Origin: Callaeas wilsoni
Taxonomy: Eukaryota > Chordata > Aves > Passeriformes > Callaeidae
Assembly: GCA_013398955.1 (NCBI GenBank)
Contig: VWPU01009679.1
Location: forward strand, 334,967 to 398,966
DNA length: 64,000 nucleotides
Reading direction: 5' to 3'
Part shown: positions 38,936 to 49,682 of the stretch, piece by piece
Layout of the letters: the number at the start of each line of letters is the position of its first letter
Position numbering within the stretch: the first letter of the stretch is position 1
The notes under the pieces: generated by a model
Database searches by the model: none
Told to the model about the DNA's origin: nothing
Seen by the model: the letters and a program-made list of their open reading frames with translations, nothing else
Position numbers and translations under genes: made by a program

Positions 38936-41900
38936 GAGGGCTATGTAATGAAGCAAAGCATCAATTATATAGTGCTTAAATAGTGTCTTGCTCCAAGACT
39001 ATTTTAAACTGCCTTAACTAGACTCTTTCATGACAAACCTTTCTGGGTTAGCCTAAGATGCATCCCTGACTGTTGTACTAGGATACAACTTGCCTGTTGT
39101 ACAGGCAAGGCACAGCAATCACTTTTCAGTAATCTCTGGTAGGCATGGTAGCTTTTTAACTCATTTGTGCTGCACTACTCCTGAGAAAGGCTCATCTAGA
39201 GCCCAGTTCACCATGACAGTTGTTGTAGAATCTACATTGCTAGGTCTCCTTTTTGCTATTTTTACTATGTATTACGACATACATAAGTATTTAAAAAGCC
39301 CTAGTAGGTGATGACCAGGTAAAAAGATTACATCTGTCAAATCTGTCAGAATTACTTTGGGAAACACTCTTTAAAAATACTTGGGTCTTATGGCACATAA
39401 TGATAGTGTCCTTGATTCAGATAATATTGTGGTTAAAAGACTAGGAGGTAGAGGATTGAATTTTGCATCTTTTATGTCCTCATCTTGTGGAACTCATAAC
39501 TTTTTATCAGCACTTCAAATGTGGCCACATAAAAACACACTGAAAGCAGATTACCATTAATGCTGGCTAAAAACATCCCCAGCTTAACATATTGCATTAC
39601 TGAGTAAGGGTAGAAGGTGGAACTCCAGGGGAAAAAATACCATACATGAAAACTATGTAATAAAAACTTCAACAAAGCAAACACTCCACAGTTGGATATA
39701 GTCATAAAATTCCCCCAGGAACAGAGAAAGCAGATCTACAAGTTTCATACATTTGAAAGTTGCATATATCTTCTAGTGCCAACATTTCAGACATTTAAAA
39801 AGAACTGGAATGATGTAGGGCTATTCAATGGGTCTCATATACTTGAGGGATTTTTTTTAATTAACGGGTTAAAGTATAGAAACCTTGAGTTACAGAAAAC
39901 GGATAAAATTTCCCTTTCTTAGAATATCACAAGCCTCTTAAGACAGAACAAATGATCCCTACAAAAAGAGGGAAAAATCAAACAAGTGATCCCATGTCTC
40001 TCCCTCTCTCCCTAAAGTTTTGCCTGGTATCAGCAGTTTCACAGCTAAGTTAATTCAATGTTACTAAATAACAAATAAATGAACTGAGGAAAAAGGAAAA
40101 TACTTCTAATATTTCAAAACATAAATCCGCCTATTTCTGCATAGCAATTCTAGAATATTCTGATCTGAGGACTTTTTTTACTGAAGAAAGGAAACCTCCA
40201 AGTAAGCAGAGTTATACATTTCTACCTTCTATCACACTAAGGTCCATAAATCAACCGTGGAGCAATTTTTCACAGTTATGAGCTTGGAAAGATTTATCTT
40301 GCTTGGAAAACAAGTTCCTACTCTAGTATGGAAATTCAAAACAAACTTTCTATATAATAGACAATTTCTATTTTCCTCTACCTGGTATGACCAATAGCAG
40401 AAACAGTAAATTGCTGTGCTGATAGCCATGTATTCACTCCCACTGATCTCCAAATAGAAGTCATGACTTTTCTGCCTCAGATTGATAGTGCTGTTACAAA
40501 AGCTCTGACATTTACCTGAAAGGAAGAAAGCTACTTGGATTTACTTTGAAAATCAATGTCAAATTAGTTATAACAAGTATTCATCTGAATTAATAATGTG
40601 ATCCTGTATTATTTTGGTAAATGCTTCGAGCTTCAAAAAAGCTGTTTGTTTGAAGATCATGGCCATACTTCTCTAGACAAACAGACCTTACAGTGGTATC
40701 TCTGGAAAGCTCACTCTGATCTTCATGGGTCTGTAAGAATAACTTCCCAAGTTCTTAACTTTTCTGGTTTGAAATAAAAGAAGCAACCCTAAGAATAAAC
40801 TTAATATTGGCAATTCTAAGAAAAAAGCTCTTCTTTGAATATGCTTGGAAAACAGCATGGCAATTTCACTCACGCTAAGTCATGTAGCTGCAACAAGTCC
40901 TTCCCACTGGTCTTCTAAGAACTATGTTTCTGGGTTTTTTCGTGGTGATTAGCGCACAGTTCTGGCTTTTCTATAAAGAGTTGCATTGCTTATGCCTAAT
41001 CATGACTAGGACGAGTTTAGCTTTCTGTTTGACATAAGATGCCTCTGAATGAAGAATGAGACCTCTACCAGAGGTCAAAACAAACAGTTGTAGTCCACAA
41101 AACACTGGTTTCGTAATTCTTCAGACGTCCCTGATTCTCTCTCTCCTGTAACTTGGACTGCACTCTAAACTAGTCTAGAACATGTGAAACCACATAATAC
41201 AACTGGTTTTGTCAGTAAAATCAAGCTATGTGTCAGACGAAGGCTGCAGATCTAAGAGAGGTGGCTTTCCAATCTCCCTCAGAATTTAATAAACACCAAA
41301 AGAGGAATCCCAACCTCTGTACCAGATGTACCAACAGAAATTTGCCTAATGAACCAAAAGAACAGAAAATTGTTGAATGCATGATAATAAGTCCTGTCTT
41401 ACAAGGTACTGCTTCTCTGAAAGAGTATATAAAGTGTGTATAAGCTGCAACTGCTTTGCAAAAAGCAGTTGAATTTCCAAAAGCCTTCTTTTAGATAAGT
41501 TACTTAAAAGAGCCTTAGACCTGACTGTGGTGAGAGGAGAGGCAAGAGTGTCTTCTGGCTTGGTAATGGCCTAGCATACAGGAAGCATATTAGAAATAAA
41601 ATGGTCAGTATTCACAACAGTTAAGAAAGCATTCTCATCAACTTGTCTCAGGTCTCGTGCCAATGAACTTTCTTTTTTAGCATCTGAGAAATGAGAATGG
41701 TACGTGAAGTCTGATAGTAAAGAATTAACCAAGAGGAAATAAAAACTGCCTTTGAAGAGCGATACGAGGATCTTACAATACTCAATCACTTGGCAAAGAA
41801 ATGGCGGATGAAATTCAAAGTAGTTACATGCGAAGTACTGCATTTGCAAGACAAGAAAGGACAGCCCTAACCACAGTCAGTCATGGACTCCTGTAACTTT

Positions 41901-42334
41901 CATTAGTATTAATAGTCAATTTAAACCCTTTGATTACTGCTCTTCATGCCCAGTAGCTGTAAAAAACAAAACGTAATTTCAGGAATTATTAAGCAACAAG
42001 AAACAAGACCAAAAGAGAAAATTATTTACTATGTAACCTTACAATGCAAAGCATTCAACAGGATAGTGTACTTAGAAAAGGTACAGAGAAGACCATAATG
42101 AGTTAACTTCATCTTTGAAAAGATTAAATAGGTTAAGAAACTTGAATAAAAAGAAAAAAAAACAGATATCTTCATATTTTATTTTAGGAATTCTGTCTGC
42201 TGTATGCATGCCTTGGAGAAAACCATCTAGTTCTGATTTAGTTCTGCCTTTTCAGGATGTCTCTGCCTATATTCAGTTGTATGTGATTATAGGGATTAAG
42301 GATGGAAGCTAAAGGCGAAAAACATATTAGGGTG

Positions 42335-42376
42335 TTTTTTATTTTGTTTTGTTCTGTTTGTTTGTTTGCTTTTTTG
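42335..42376. repeat. T-rich (TTTG)n simple repeat
   Basis: T runs with TTTTG and TTTG units. On the minus strand, the GPC6 sense, it is an A-rich CAAA repeat. Confidence 0.85.
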
Positions 42377-45300
42377 CCTCTAGTATGCTCCTTGAAATCT
42401 ACTGGGGCAGCAGCTACTACAATTATGTCAGAAGACATGGGAGGGAGAAGAGAGAAGATGAAATTTTTTCAGCACTCAGGGAAGGCACAAATGGAATTAG
42501 ATGTGGGCAGCACACACATTTTAGAATTATAATTTGAAATTAAGCCTTCAACATGAAAGCTGTGCTTCTGGGAAATCCATCTGAGCTATCAGTTTCTGTG
42601 GAGACAGGTAAAAAACCTATGGTGAAAGAGGAGCATTTGTTGCCAATGAGTGACACCTGTTACTGACACCACATTGTTGGCTGGTGCAAGGTCATGGTAC
42701 TATGGATAGAAGCTGCATTACATGCTGCAAACTTCAGTCTAATGAAAACTGTTCCCGAGAACACTGAAAACACAAACTTAACAAGGCTGAAAAAATAGTA
42801 GGAAAAAAGCTTCTTAAGCAGATATGTGAAATGGGAAAATTGGTAATCAGTAATACAAGAGAGTTTCATACTAAGTCAAAGGTATTAGGTGAGGGGGATC
42901 ACAATATGGTATGTGTCCTAAACCTTGCCAATTGCTCATCTCCTGTAATTCAATCATAGCTGTAAGCTCACTACACAGCAAGGAGAAGGAGATAAGCCAG
43001 CCTTCTCTCTCTCTTGGAATTTTCAGGCAAGTTCTGAACTTTGCAGTACAATATCCAAAGCAACTCTCAGAAGGAAACAATAATAAACTACTCAATAGTA
43101 AACGAAGAGTCTAGTCTACTAAATCATTCCAAGAGAAACATTTGAAATAAATGAATGCTTTAGCTTTCCACTTTGAAGAACTGTTCTCATTTTCGTGGAG
43201 TGTTTAAAATAAGTCTGCGTCCCATCTGAACCTGGCACTTCAATACACTTAGAGCAGTACTTCAGCAGCTGCCACTTGATCTGAACAAACTGTGGTTTTC
43301 CCCTCTGTGGAAGAGCTCAGACATAAACCAAACATTCATTTTTCAACCCTGCCTTGCCTAGTCTTTCTGCTGACAAGTCCACTCCACATGCAAACTCTGT
43401 GCTCACATTAGTTGTCTCTTGGGCCCTCAGTGACAAACACTCTTGCAGCACAATAGGCTTCATGAAGAAGAGGACCAGTGAGTCTAATCCCAAACCATCC
43501 TCTGTGCATTTACGGACCTGAATCCAAGTCAGATGCTCAAGAGAATCAAACTCTACACCAGGTCTTTGGTTTCTTTCCTGTAAATGTCCTTCTAGGGTAT
43601 GTCCTCCTAACCTTGCTAGGGCAAGAGTGCCATAGTGTATCCAGTGGTGCTGTTTTGGGTATCATTTGAAGCACATCATCCAATCCTATCAACCAGTCAA
43701 AGTCACAGAACACTTAACATCTGATCTCACATTTTTCAATGAATGCAATTGTATTTCCCGTCCATTTTAATACAATTCCATTAAGCTGCTACTGTATGAA
43801 CACCAGGAAAATTGATCACAGTACAAAAGGTCCATATAGGACGTTTTTTTGAATGAACCAAGATGTGTTTTGGGCAGAACAAACACCATAGGGAAGCAGA
43901 TGCAGAGTGAATTTTATACAAAAAGCTGACATGGCAATAAGGAAGTCTAAATTCAGGCACCTTCACTGTAACTTTTATATGCATCTAAGGAGTCTTGTTT
44001 AAAGATCATGAAGAAAGTTAGGAAAGGAAACATTCATACAATAAAATCATACCTACTGTCCTGCATGCATTTGCATCACAATGGTTAATGGTATAGAACT
44101 AAAGCAGGTTTACTGTGAGCAAGATTGGGTAGTATTCACTCTGTAGGACAAAAGCCTTTTTTTTGCCAAACTTGGAAAGTGCTTAGTGAATGGAGATGAG
44201 AGTTGCAGCTAGAGAAAGGATAATCTCATGAGTATCATGGCAAGAGCATTTCCATGGAGAACTGCTTGGTAGCATTCTTCCTCCTATAGGATCCTGTATC
44301 TCAGCCAGGATTTCACAAATGATTCTCCATTTACATTAATCACTTTCTGGTGTCCAAAAACAGACACCATAGAGCCTGTTATGCAGAAGATCTGCTTGGA
44401 GACTGCAGCTAAAGCCAGTTAGCGATACTCTGAAAATACAAAGTGCTAAGTACTTTTACAACACAAGCCGAGCATCTGAATCTTTAAAAATGTATTGCTT
44501 TCTCATATGTAAAAGGAAAATAATAGCTCAGGACAAATTGTGAAAATAAAAGATTTAATTAAGTTTCTAGATATAGTAGTTGTAAGAGAAGAGGCTATGA
44601 GAGTATTTATAGCTTGTCTTCAGAATAGAATTTGAATAAGATCTAGTATAAGACCGAGAAAATAATTGTTTAAGTACATGAGTATATATCTGGGACTATC
44701 TTTACTCAGAGGTACAAGGGAGCCAAATGAAGCTTCTGCAACAATCGTAATCATCTAGGTTTTTAATGTTTGATGTTACAATTCTAAATTTCAAATACTA
44801 TGCTAGCACATTGTCTTTTTGTTTTTTTCCTTGATCTTAGCTATAAGCTAGTATTTTTTGTTCTTTTAAGTAGAAATATATGCTACAAATAGTGTGAGAA
44901 TCAGAAAGTTATAGAAAAGTACATGACTAAAGTCTGCACCATTCCATATTTGATTTATTATGGCCTTGACATAAGAAATGTGTACTTATAAAGTATCCTC
45001 TGAATGAACTGAGAGGTCTGTGTTTTCTGGGAGGGAGAAACAATATCTAAATTGACACTGAAACAAGATTTACCAAACAGCTTTTGAGAGAATATGCTAG
45101 AAAACAAGAGTTAACGCAAGTAACAATTTACATGGTTTTCTTAGTAGTCCTAGTACAAGACCAAAGTATTTGTTTTGCACTAGCCTAGTGATTACAAACA
45201 GCTGAATGCAAGCATGGAGAAGGGTGTGCTCCAAAAAAAAAGGAGGGTTTTGACTATTTTCCATTGTTTCATTTTTTGTAATATTATCATGTCTCTCTAA

Positions 45301-45442
45301 AACAACAAATAGTCAAGAGCTGGATTAGCACAGATTGGGTGCAACCCCCATCACAGTCCGCCCAAGGGAGAATAACTCACTGGACGGTACTGAAGTAAGA
45401 AGTGATGCACAGCTGCTGCCTGCACTGCCTTGCTCTATTTTA

Positions 45443-45474
45443 TGATATAAACACTATGAACTGTGTTTATATCA
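45443..45474. repeat. Perfect 12-bp inverted repeat (hairpin)
   Basis: TGATATAAACAC and GTGTTTATATCA are exact reverse complements separated by an 8-base loop (TATGAACT). The arms are not simple AT repeats, so chance is less likely than for most hairpins in this window. Confidence 0.93.
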
Positions 45475-46004
45475 CCTACTTTTAGACAGCTAATATAAGC
45501 TTTCAGTGCCTCAAATTTAGGCACCTTCCTGCAGCAGTGATTCTGACTGCCTCTGCTGAGGACCCAGACTCACCCTGTAGCAAAAAGAAAGCAAGCTTTG
45601 AAGAAATTCATGCTTGCACCTACAGCAGCAAGCAGTGCAGTTCAATAGAAGCAACTCCTTAGGGTAATGCATGGCTGATGAGAAACTGACATCCACACCA
45701 CACTTGTTAAAGAGTTTGGATTTATTTTGATCTGAGATTGGGAATTTGATTATCTGCAAATGGTTGGAGCATATTGCCTGGTTACCCCCAAAAAAGTCCA
45801 TCTTGTGTTCTCCAAGACCACTTTATAATGTGAATCCAAGCACAGCAAGCAGAGACAATGGGGAGCTTTACTTCAAAAGCACATTCCTAATTTATACCAA
45901 AATGCTAATGCAGGTATGTTCCCAGAAAGCTTCCAGGGAATGATGTAGAACATCTTAATTAAAAGTCTTCCCTTCTCCATTACTACAAGTAACTATAACA
46001 GGGG

Positions 46005-46019
46005 AAAAAAAAAAAAAAA
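46005..46019 (+). repeat. Homopolymer A15
   Basis: Fifteen A bases between GGGG and GGG. Neither flank resembles a SINE or a processed gene copy, so this is probably simple slippage. Confidence 0.9.
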
Positions 46020-46656
46020 GGGACACATATTTTCTATTTTCTTGTCATATACTATAACAAGAAAAAAGAAAACATGAAGACCATAGAAATCTATATATTT
46101 CCAAGGGAAATAGCAGGGTATCCATACACCAGAATACCAGACTCATAAACCTGATTAAGCAGACACTTAAATCCAGCTGGATTCAAAATGCCAAACACCT
46201 CTTTTTGGGTGATGAACATACACAGGAGAATAGCACTCCTCTCTCATGGCTAGCAACTTGAGGTTTCTGCCCCAAAACAGCCAATACAACTGCTTGGGGA
46301 AGGGGAGCTGTTTTTTATGGTTTTTTTACAGAGGTCTTGGGGTTCTTAAGAATATACTGCCTCAAACTGCCCTCTAAGATTTTAGTATCTAAATCCTTCA
46401 TAAAATCCTTCTAAGACCTTTTGGAGGTCTGCATATTCATAGTTCCTCTGTAAGTGTATTACTGGATTTGCATGCAATAAAGTATGTGCAATATAGCCTT
46501 CACTTCTGGGTAGAACAACACCTTTCACTTCACTTGCTTTTCTGTTTGCTGGAATCACACATCACTTCATATGCTGAGACCCGCTGATGTCACATATATA
46601 GTAAAAAAATGTTGTTTCACAAATGACAGCACATGAACAGCTTTGCTATAACCTCT

Positions 46657-46685
46657 AGATAGATAGCTAGAGGGATAGATAGATG
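46657..46685. repeat. Imperfect (GATA)n repeat
   Basis: AGATAGATAGCTAGAGGGAT followed by AGATAGATG: GATA units interrupted in the middle. Clustered WGATAR motifs may bind GATA factors, but the simplest reading is a decayed microsatellite. Confidence 0.85.
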
Positions 46686-46924
46686 TATAAATATGCACCT
46701 CACAAATAAGATACAGACTTCTATCTTTCATAAATCAATTCCACGTTCTGCAAGTATCTGGGCATCTTAATACCTTAAGAAGGTATAAAAATATTCTCTA
46801 AACTATCCTTAAATGGAAGTATATTGGAGCCTGGCTCTTTGTTCTTTTTCATGTAGTCACGTTCTTTTCTTAGCTGAAACATATATTGAGAATCAAAACC
46901 TTTAAAACTGTCTTTTCATTATGT

Positions 46925-46963
46925 GATCATGAAGAATTGATATTTCACAATTTCAGTCCTTGA
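46925..46963 (+). repeat. 39-base direct repeat, copy A
   Basis: Reads GATCATGAAGAATTGATATT then TCACAATTTCAGTCCTTGA. It matches copy B at 47835-47873 with three single-base differences. The flanks do not match, so the shared unit is short. I do not recognise it as CR1 or as any LTR. Confidence 0.9.
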
Positions 46964-47834
46964 GAAATGTACTTGATTGAGAGTGACTAATTATGAAAAT
47001 CAAAGCAACAGCATGGAATATTTACTGAAGGAACTAATGACAACTATGAAGTTCAAACACTACGAATATTGTCGGAAATACTCCAACAAGCACTTGTGCC
47101 TGATGAGATTTTGAAAGCAAATAAAATTCTACAGAATTCATGTGCAATAAATGCAAAAGAGATTAAAGACTCACATCTGAAGGGAAGCTACCACATGACA
47201 TTTCCTTCACCTCCACTTCCCTCCACAGGCTGCTGCACATTGTTATGGAGCGCCTCTTCTCCCTCACCCTCCTCTTTATTTCCCATTTGCTTTCCTTTTG
47301 ATCCTATCACCAATGGGCTTTCAAGCACATTTCTTTTTGGATCCATCCCTTTTACTTGTCCCTAGCATTGTACAAAAAATACAAAGTAATCTCTGATTTT
47401 ATCAAACCAACATCTCAGCTCAATTCATAGACTTCTCTCTCCCGTTTTTTTTTCCAGCTCTGGTTCTGTTCAAAGTAAAGCTTTTCCTGCCAATATCTGC
47501 TCATGAATTATAGTGTAAGAAATAAGTTTTAAGCAACAGTCATCACGATACCTGGTTCATTAAGTGTATTTATATCATTTCTGTCCAGAATCTGCATCAC
47601 TGGTACCTACCAACTTTCTGTAAGGATTGAGTAAGTGGATTTTTCATTTTCAAATAAACTATTTCCTTGCCCTACAGCACGATGCCAAAGAACAAAACTC
47701 CAGGCTGTTCTGCCTACCTGAGTTACTAAAATAGCTGTATCTTGACCATGTGAGGTTTTTATATGATGATTATAAAGGCAAATTAGTCATGGGAAAAAAC
47801 AGTGGCAAGGAGTACCATCACTATTTACATACAG

Positions 47835-47873
47835 GATCATGAACAATTTATACTTCACAATTTCAGTCCTTGA
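47835..47873 (+). repeat. 39-base direct repeat, copy B
   Basis: Reads GATCATGAACAATTTATACT then TCACAATTTCAGTCCTTGA. It is the partner of copy A, 910 bases to the left, in the same orientation, with 36 of 39 bases identical. The last 19 bases are identical in both copies. Confidence 0.9.
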
Positions 47874-49195
47874 ATCCTTACCACTATTTAATGTTAACCC
47901 CAGAACATAATGTAAGAATAATTTTGCTGATATAATACTTTTCACATCAGGTTGTAGGCACAATACGCTATAATGTTAAATTACATTTTATTTACACTGT
48001 TAAAAAACCTGTTTTGGTGTTTCTTTCCTAATTTTGGATTTATTTGCTGCTACTAAAAGCACAGTTAACATAAGAAATGTCAACAAACAAAGTTTGTGCC
48101 TGTTGGCCATGTGCAGGCCAGTAAAGGAGATTAAAGCAGTAGTAAATATATCAGTTAGCCCTGTGGTGCCACACACTATATGCTTCCTCAGTCCTGATTT
48201 AGACTGAAGTTGCATTTACCTCTGGTGCTCCACACTTTTAGGCAGCAGCAACTTATTCCATGCATTATTCTGAAACTGTACCTTTCTTTAAATTATTTTT
48301 TTTCATTAAAAAAAGAAATTTTTTTCAAAGCCTGTGTATCTGTTTAAATCAAAAGAAAATGAAACAAACAAAAAAAGCCAAATCTTTGGCAATTTCGTAT
48401 TAATTTTGTATTTGAATTTCATTATGTTGATTCCTTTTCAGTGCTATTCAGTAAGATGAAAAAGCTACTGGCAATGCTAGATGTCTCTACTCTAAACTTT
48501 GTGGAGTAATTATAAAATAATGACATTAAAAATTGTCCTGCTAATGAAAAAAATTAATTTTCAACTCCCCGAATACAGTATCACACTTTTCATCTTAAGA
48601 GTCAACATCATGGTAAATGGTAGATAAGCAGTGCTTTGCCTGGAGCTAGCTTATTTTCACTGCAATTTTGTCAGGCTTCAGTCTAGAAGATTGCCATTTT
48701 TCATTCCTGTATTCTGAGGTGGATTTTGACTTTTCTGACTATAGCAGAGTGGCAAAGGCAGTGCTTTTCAGCACATCCCACCACTTCTGTCTTGCGGCTG
48801 CTTTTACTTGTTTTGTCCTTTGCCTGTATTCTTCCCAAAGTGCTGATGATTGAGAACCAGAAATACATCTGTACTGCTGTTTGCTATTAATATTTCTCCC
48901 TCCTCCAAAAGTGAGGAAGAAAAAATGTAATAAACCTCTCATTCCTAACATCTTTATTTGAAGTCATGTCCTACCCAAATCCAAACCGATCCAATACCTT
49001 CTTCTACTCCACACAGTATTAAACTACTTCATAAGGCAACAGGTGCTGTTACTCAATGGAAGTCAGGTCAGGTAGGGCATCCTGACCCACCTGGGCCACA
49101 CCACTTAATTTCTAGGTGGGCTGCAAGGCACCAGTACCTGGAGCGCAGCCACCTGGACTCCAGATGCCAGGGAAGTTCATTACAGTAATGACTCA

Positions 49196-49682
49196 TAAGA
49201 AAGACATGGATTTGCTGGAGCAAGTCCAGAAGACAGCCATGAAAATAATCACAGGGCTGGATCACCTCTCCTGTGAAGACAGTCTGAGAGAGTTGGGGTT
49301 GTTCAGTCTGAAAAAGAGAAGGCTTCATGGAAAACTTATAGCAGCCTTCAGTGCCTAAGGAGGGCCTACAATAAAGCTGGAGAGGGACTTTTTACAAGGA
49401 TATGTAGCGATAGGACATGGGGGGAATGGCTTTGAACTGAAGTATCTAATCTAATCTATCATTAGATTAGATATTAGGAAGACATTCTTCATTGTGAAAG
49501 GGGTGAGACACTGGAACAGCTTGCCCAGAGAAGCCGTGACTGTCCCATCCCTCAAACTGTTCAAGGCCAGCTTAGTTTGGGCTCTGAGCAACCTCATCTA
49601 CTGGAAGGTGTCCCAGCCCAAGAAAGGCGAGCTGGAATCAGATCTTTATAGTGCCTTGCAAACACAAAAACATTCCATGATT
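49196..49682 (+). mobile_element. CR1 LINE, about 490-base 3' fragment
   Basis: The longest continuous CR1 match in the window. It runs from AAGAAAGACATGGATTTGC through GGAGCAAGTCCAGAAGACAG, CACCTCTCCTGTGAAGACAG, GAGAGAGTTGGGGTTGTTCA, GACACTGGAACAGCTTGCCC and CATCCCTCAAACTGTTCAAG to a tail ATTCCATGAT. It covers the end of ORF2 and the 3' UTR, and no complete protein remains. A 13-bp inverted repeat at 49443-49473 interrupts the normal sequence. It lies antisense to GPC6. Confidence 0.93.
49443..49473. repeat. Perfect 13-bp inverted repeat inside CR1
   Basis: TATCTAATCTAAT and ATTAGATTAGATA flank the 5-base loop CTATC. The right arm is normal CR1 sequence (the TTAGATTAGATATTAGG region); the left arm replaces what CR1 usually has there and looks like an inverted copy of the right arm. 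Confidence 0.92.

Larger units (their letters stand above)
38216..49195. other. Longest repeat-poor intron stretch
   Basis: About 11 kb with only microsatellites, the 12-bp hairpin at 45443, the A15 tract and the 39-base repeat pair. No CR1, LTR or coding sequence is recognised. Confidence 0.55.

Noticed and set aside
46005..46019. A15 tract as the poly(A) tail of a SINE or processed pseudogene
   Set aside because: Neither flank resembles a tRNA-derived SINE or a coding sequence, and no target duplication is visible.
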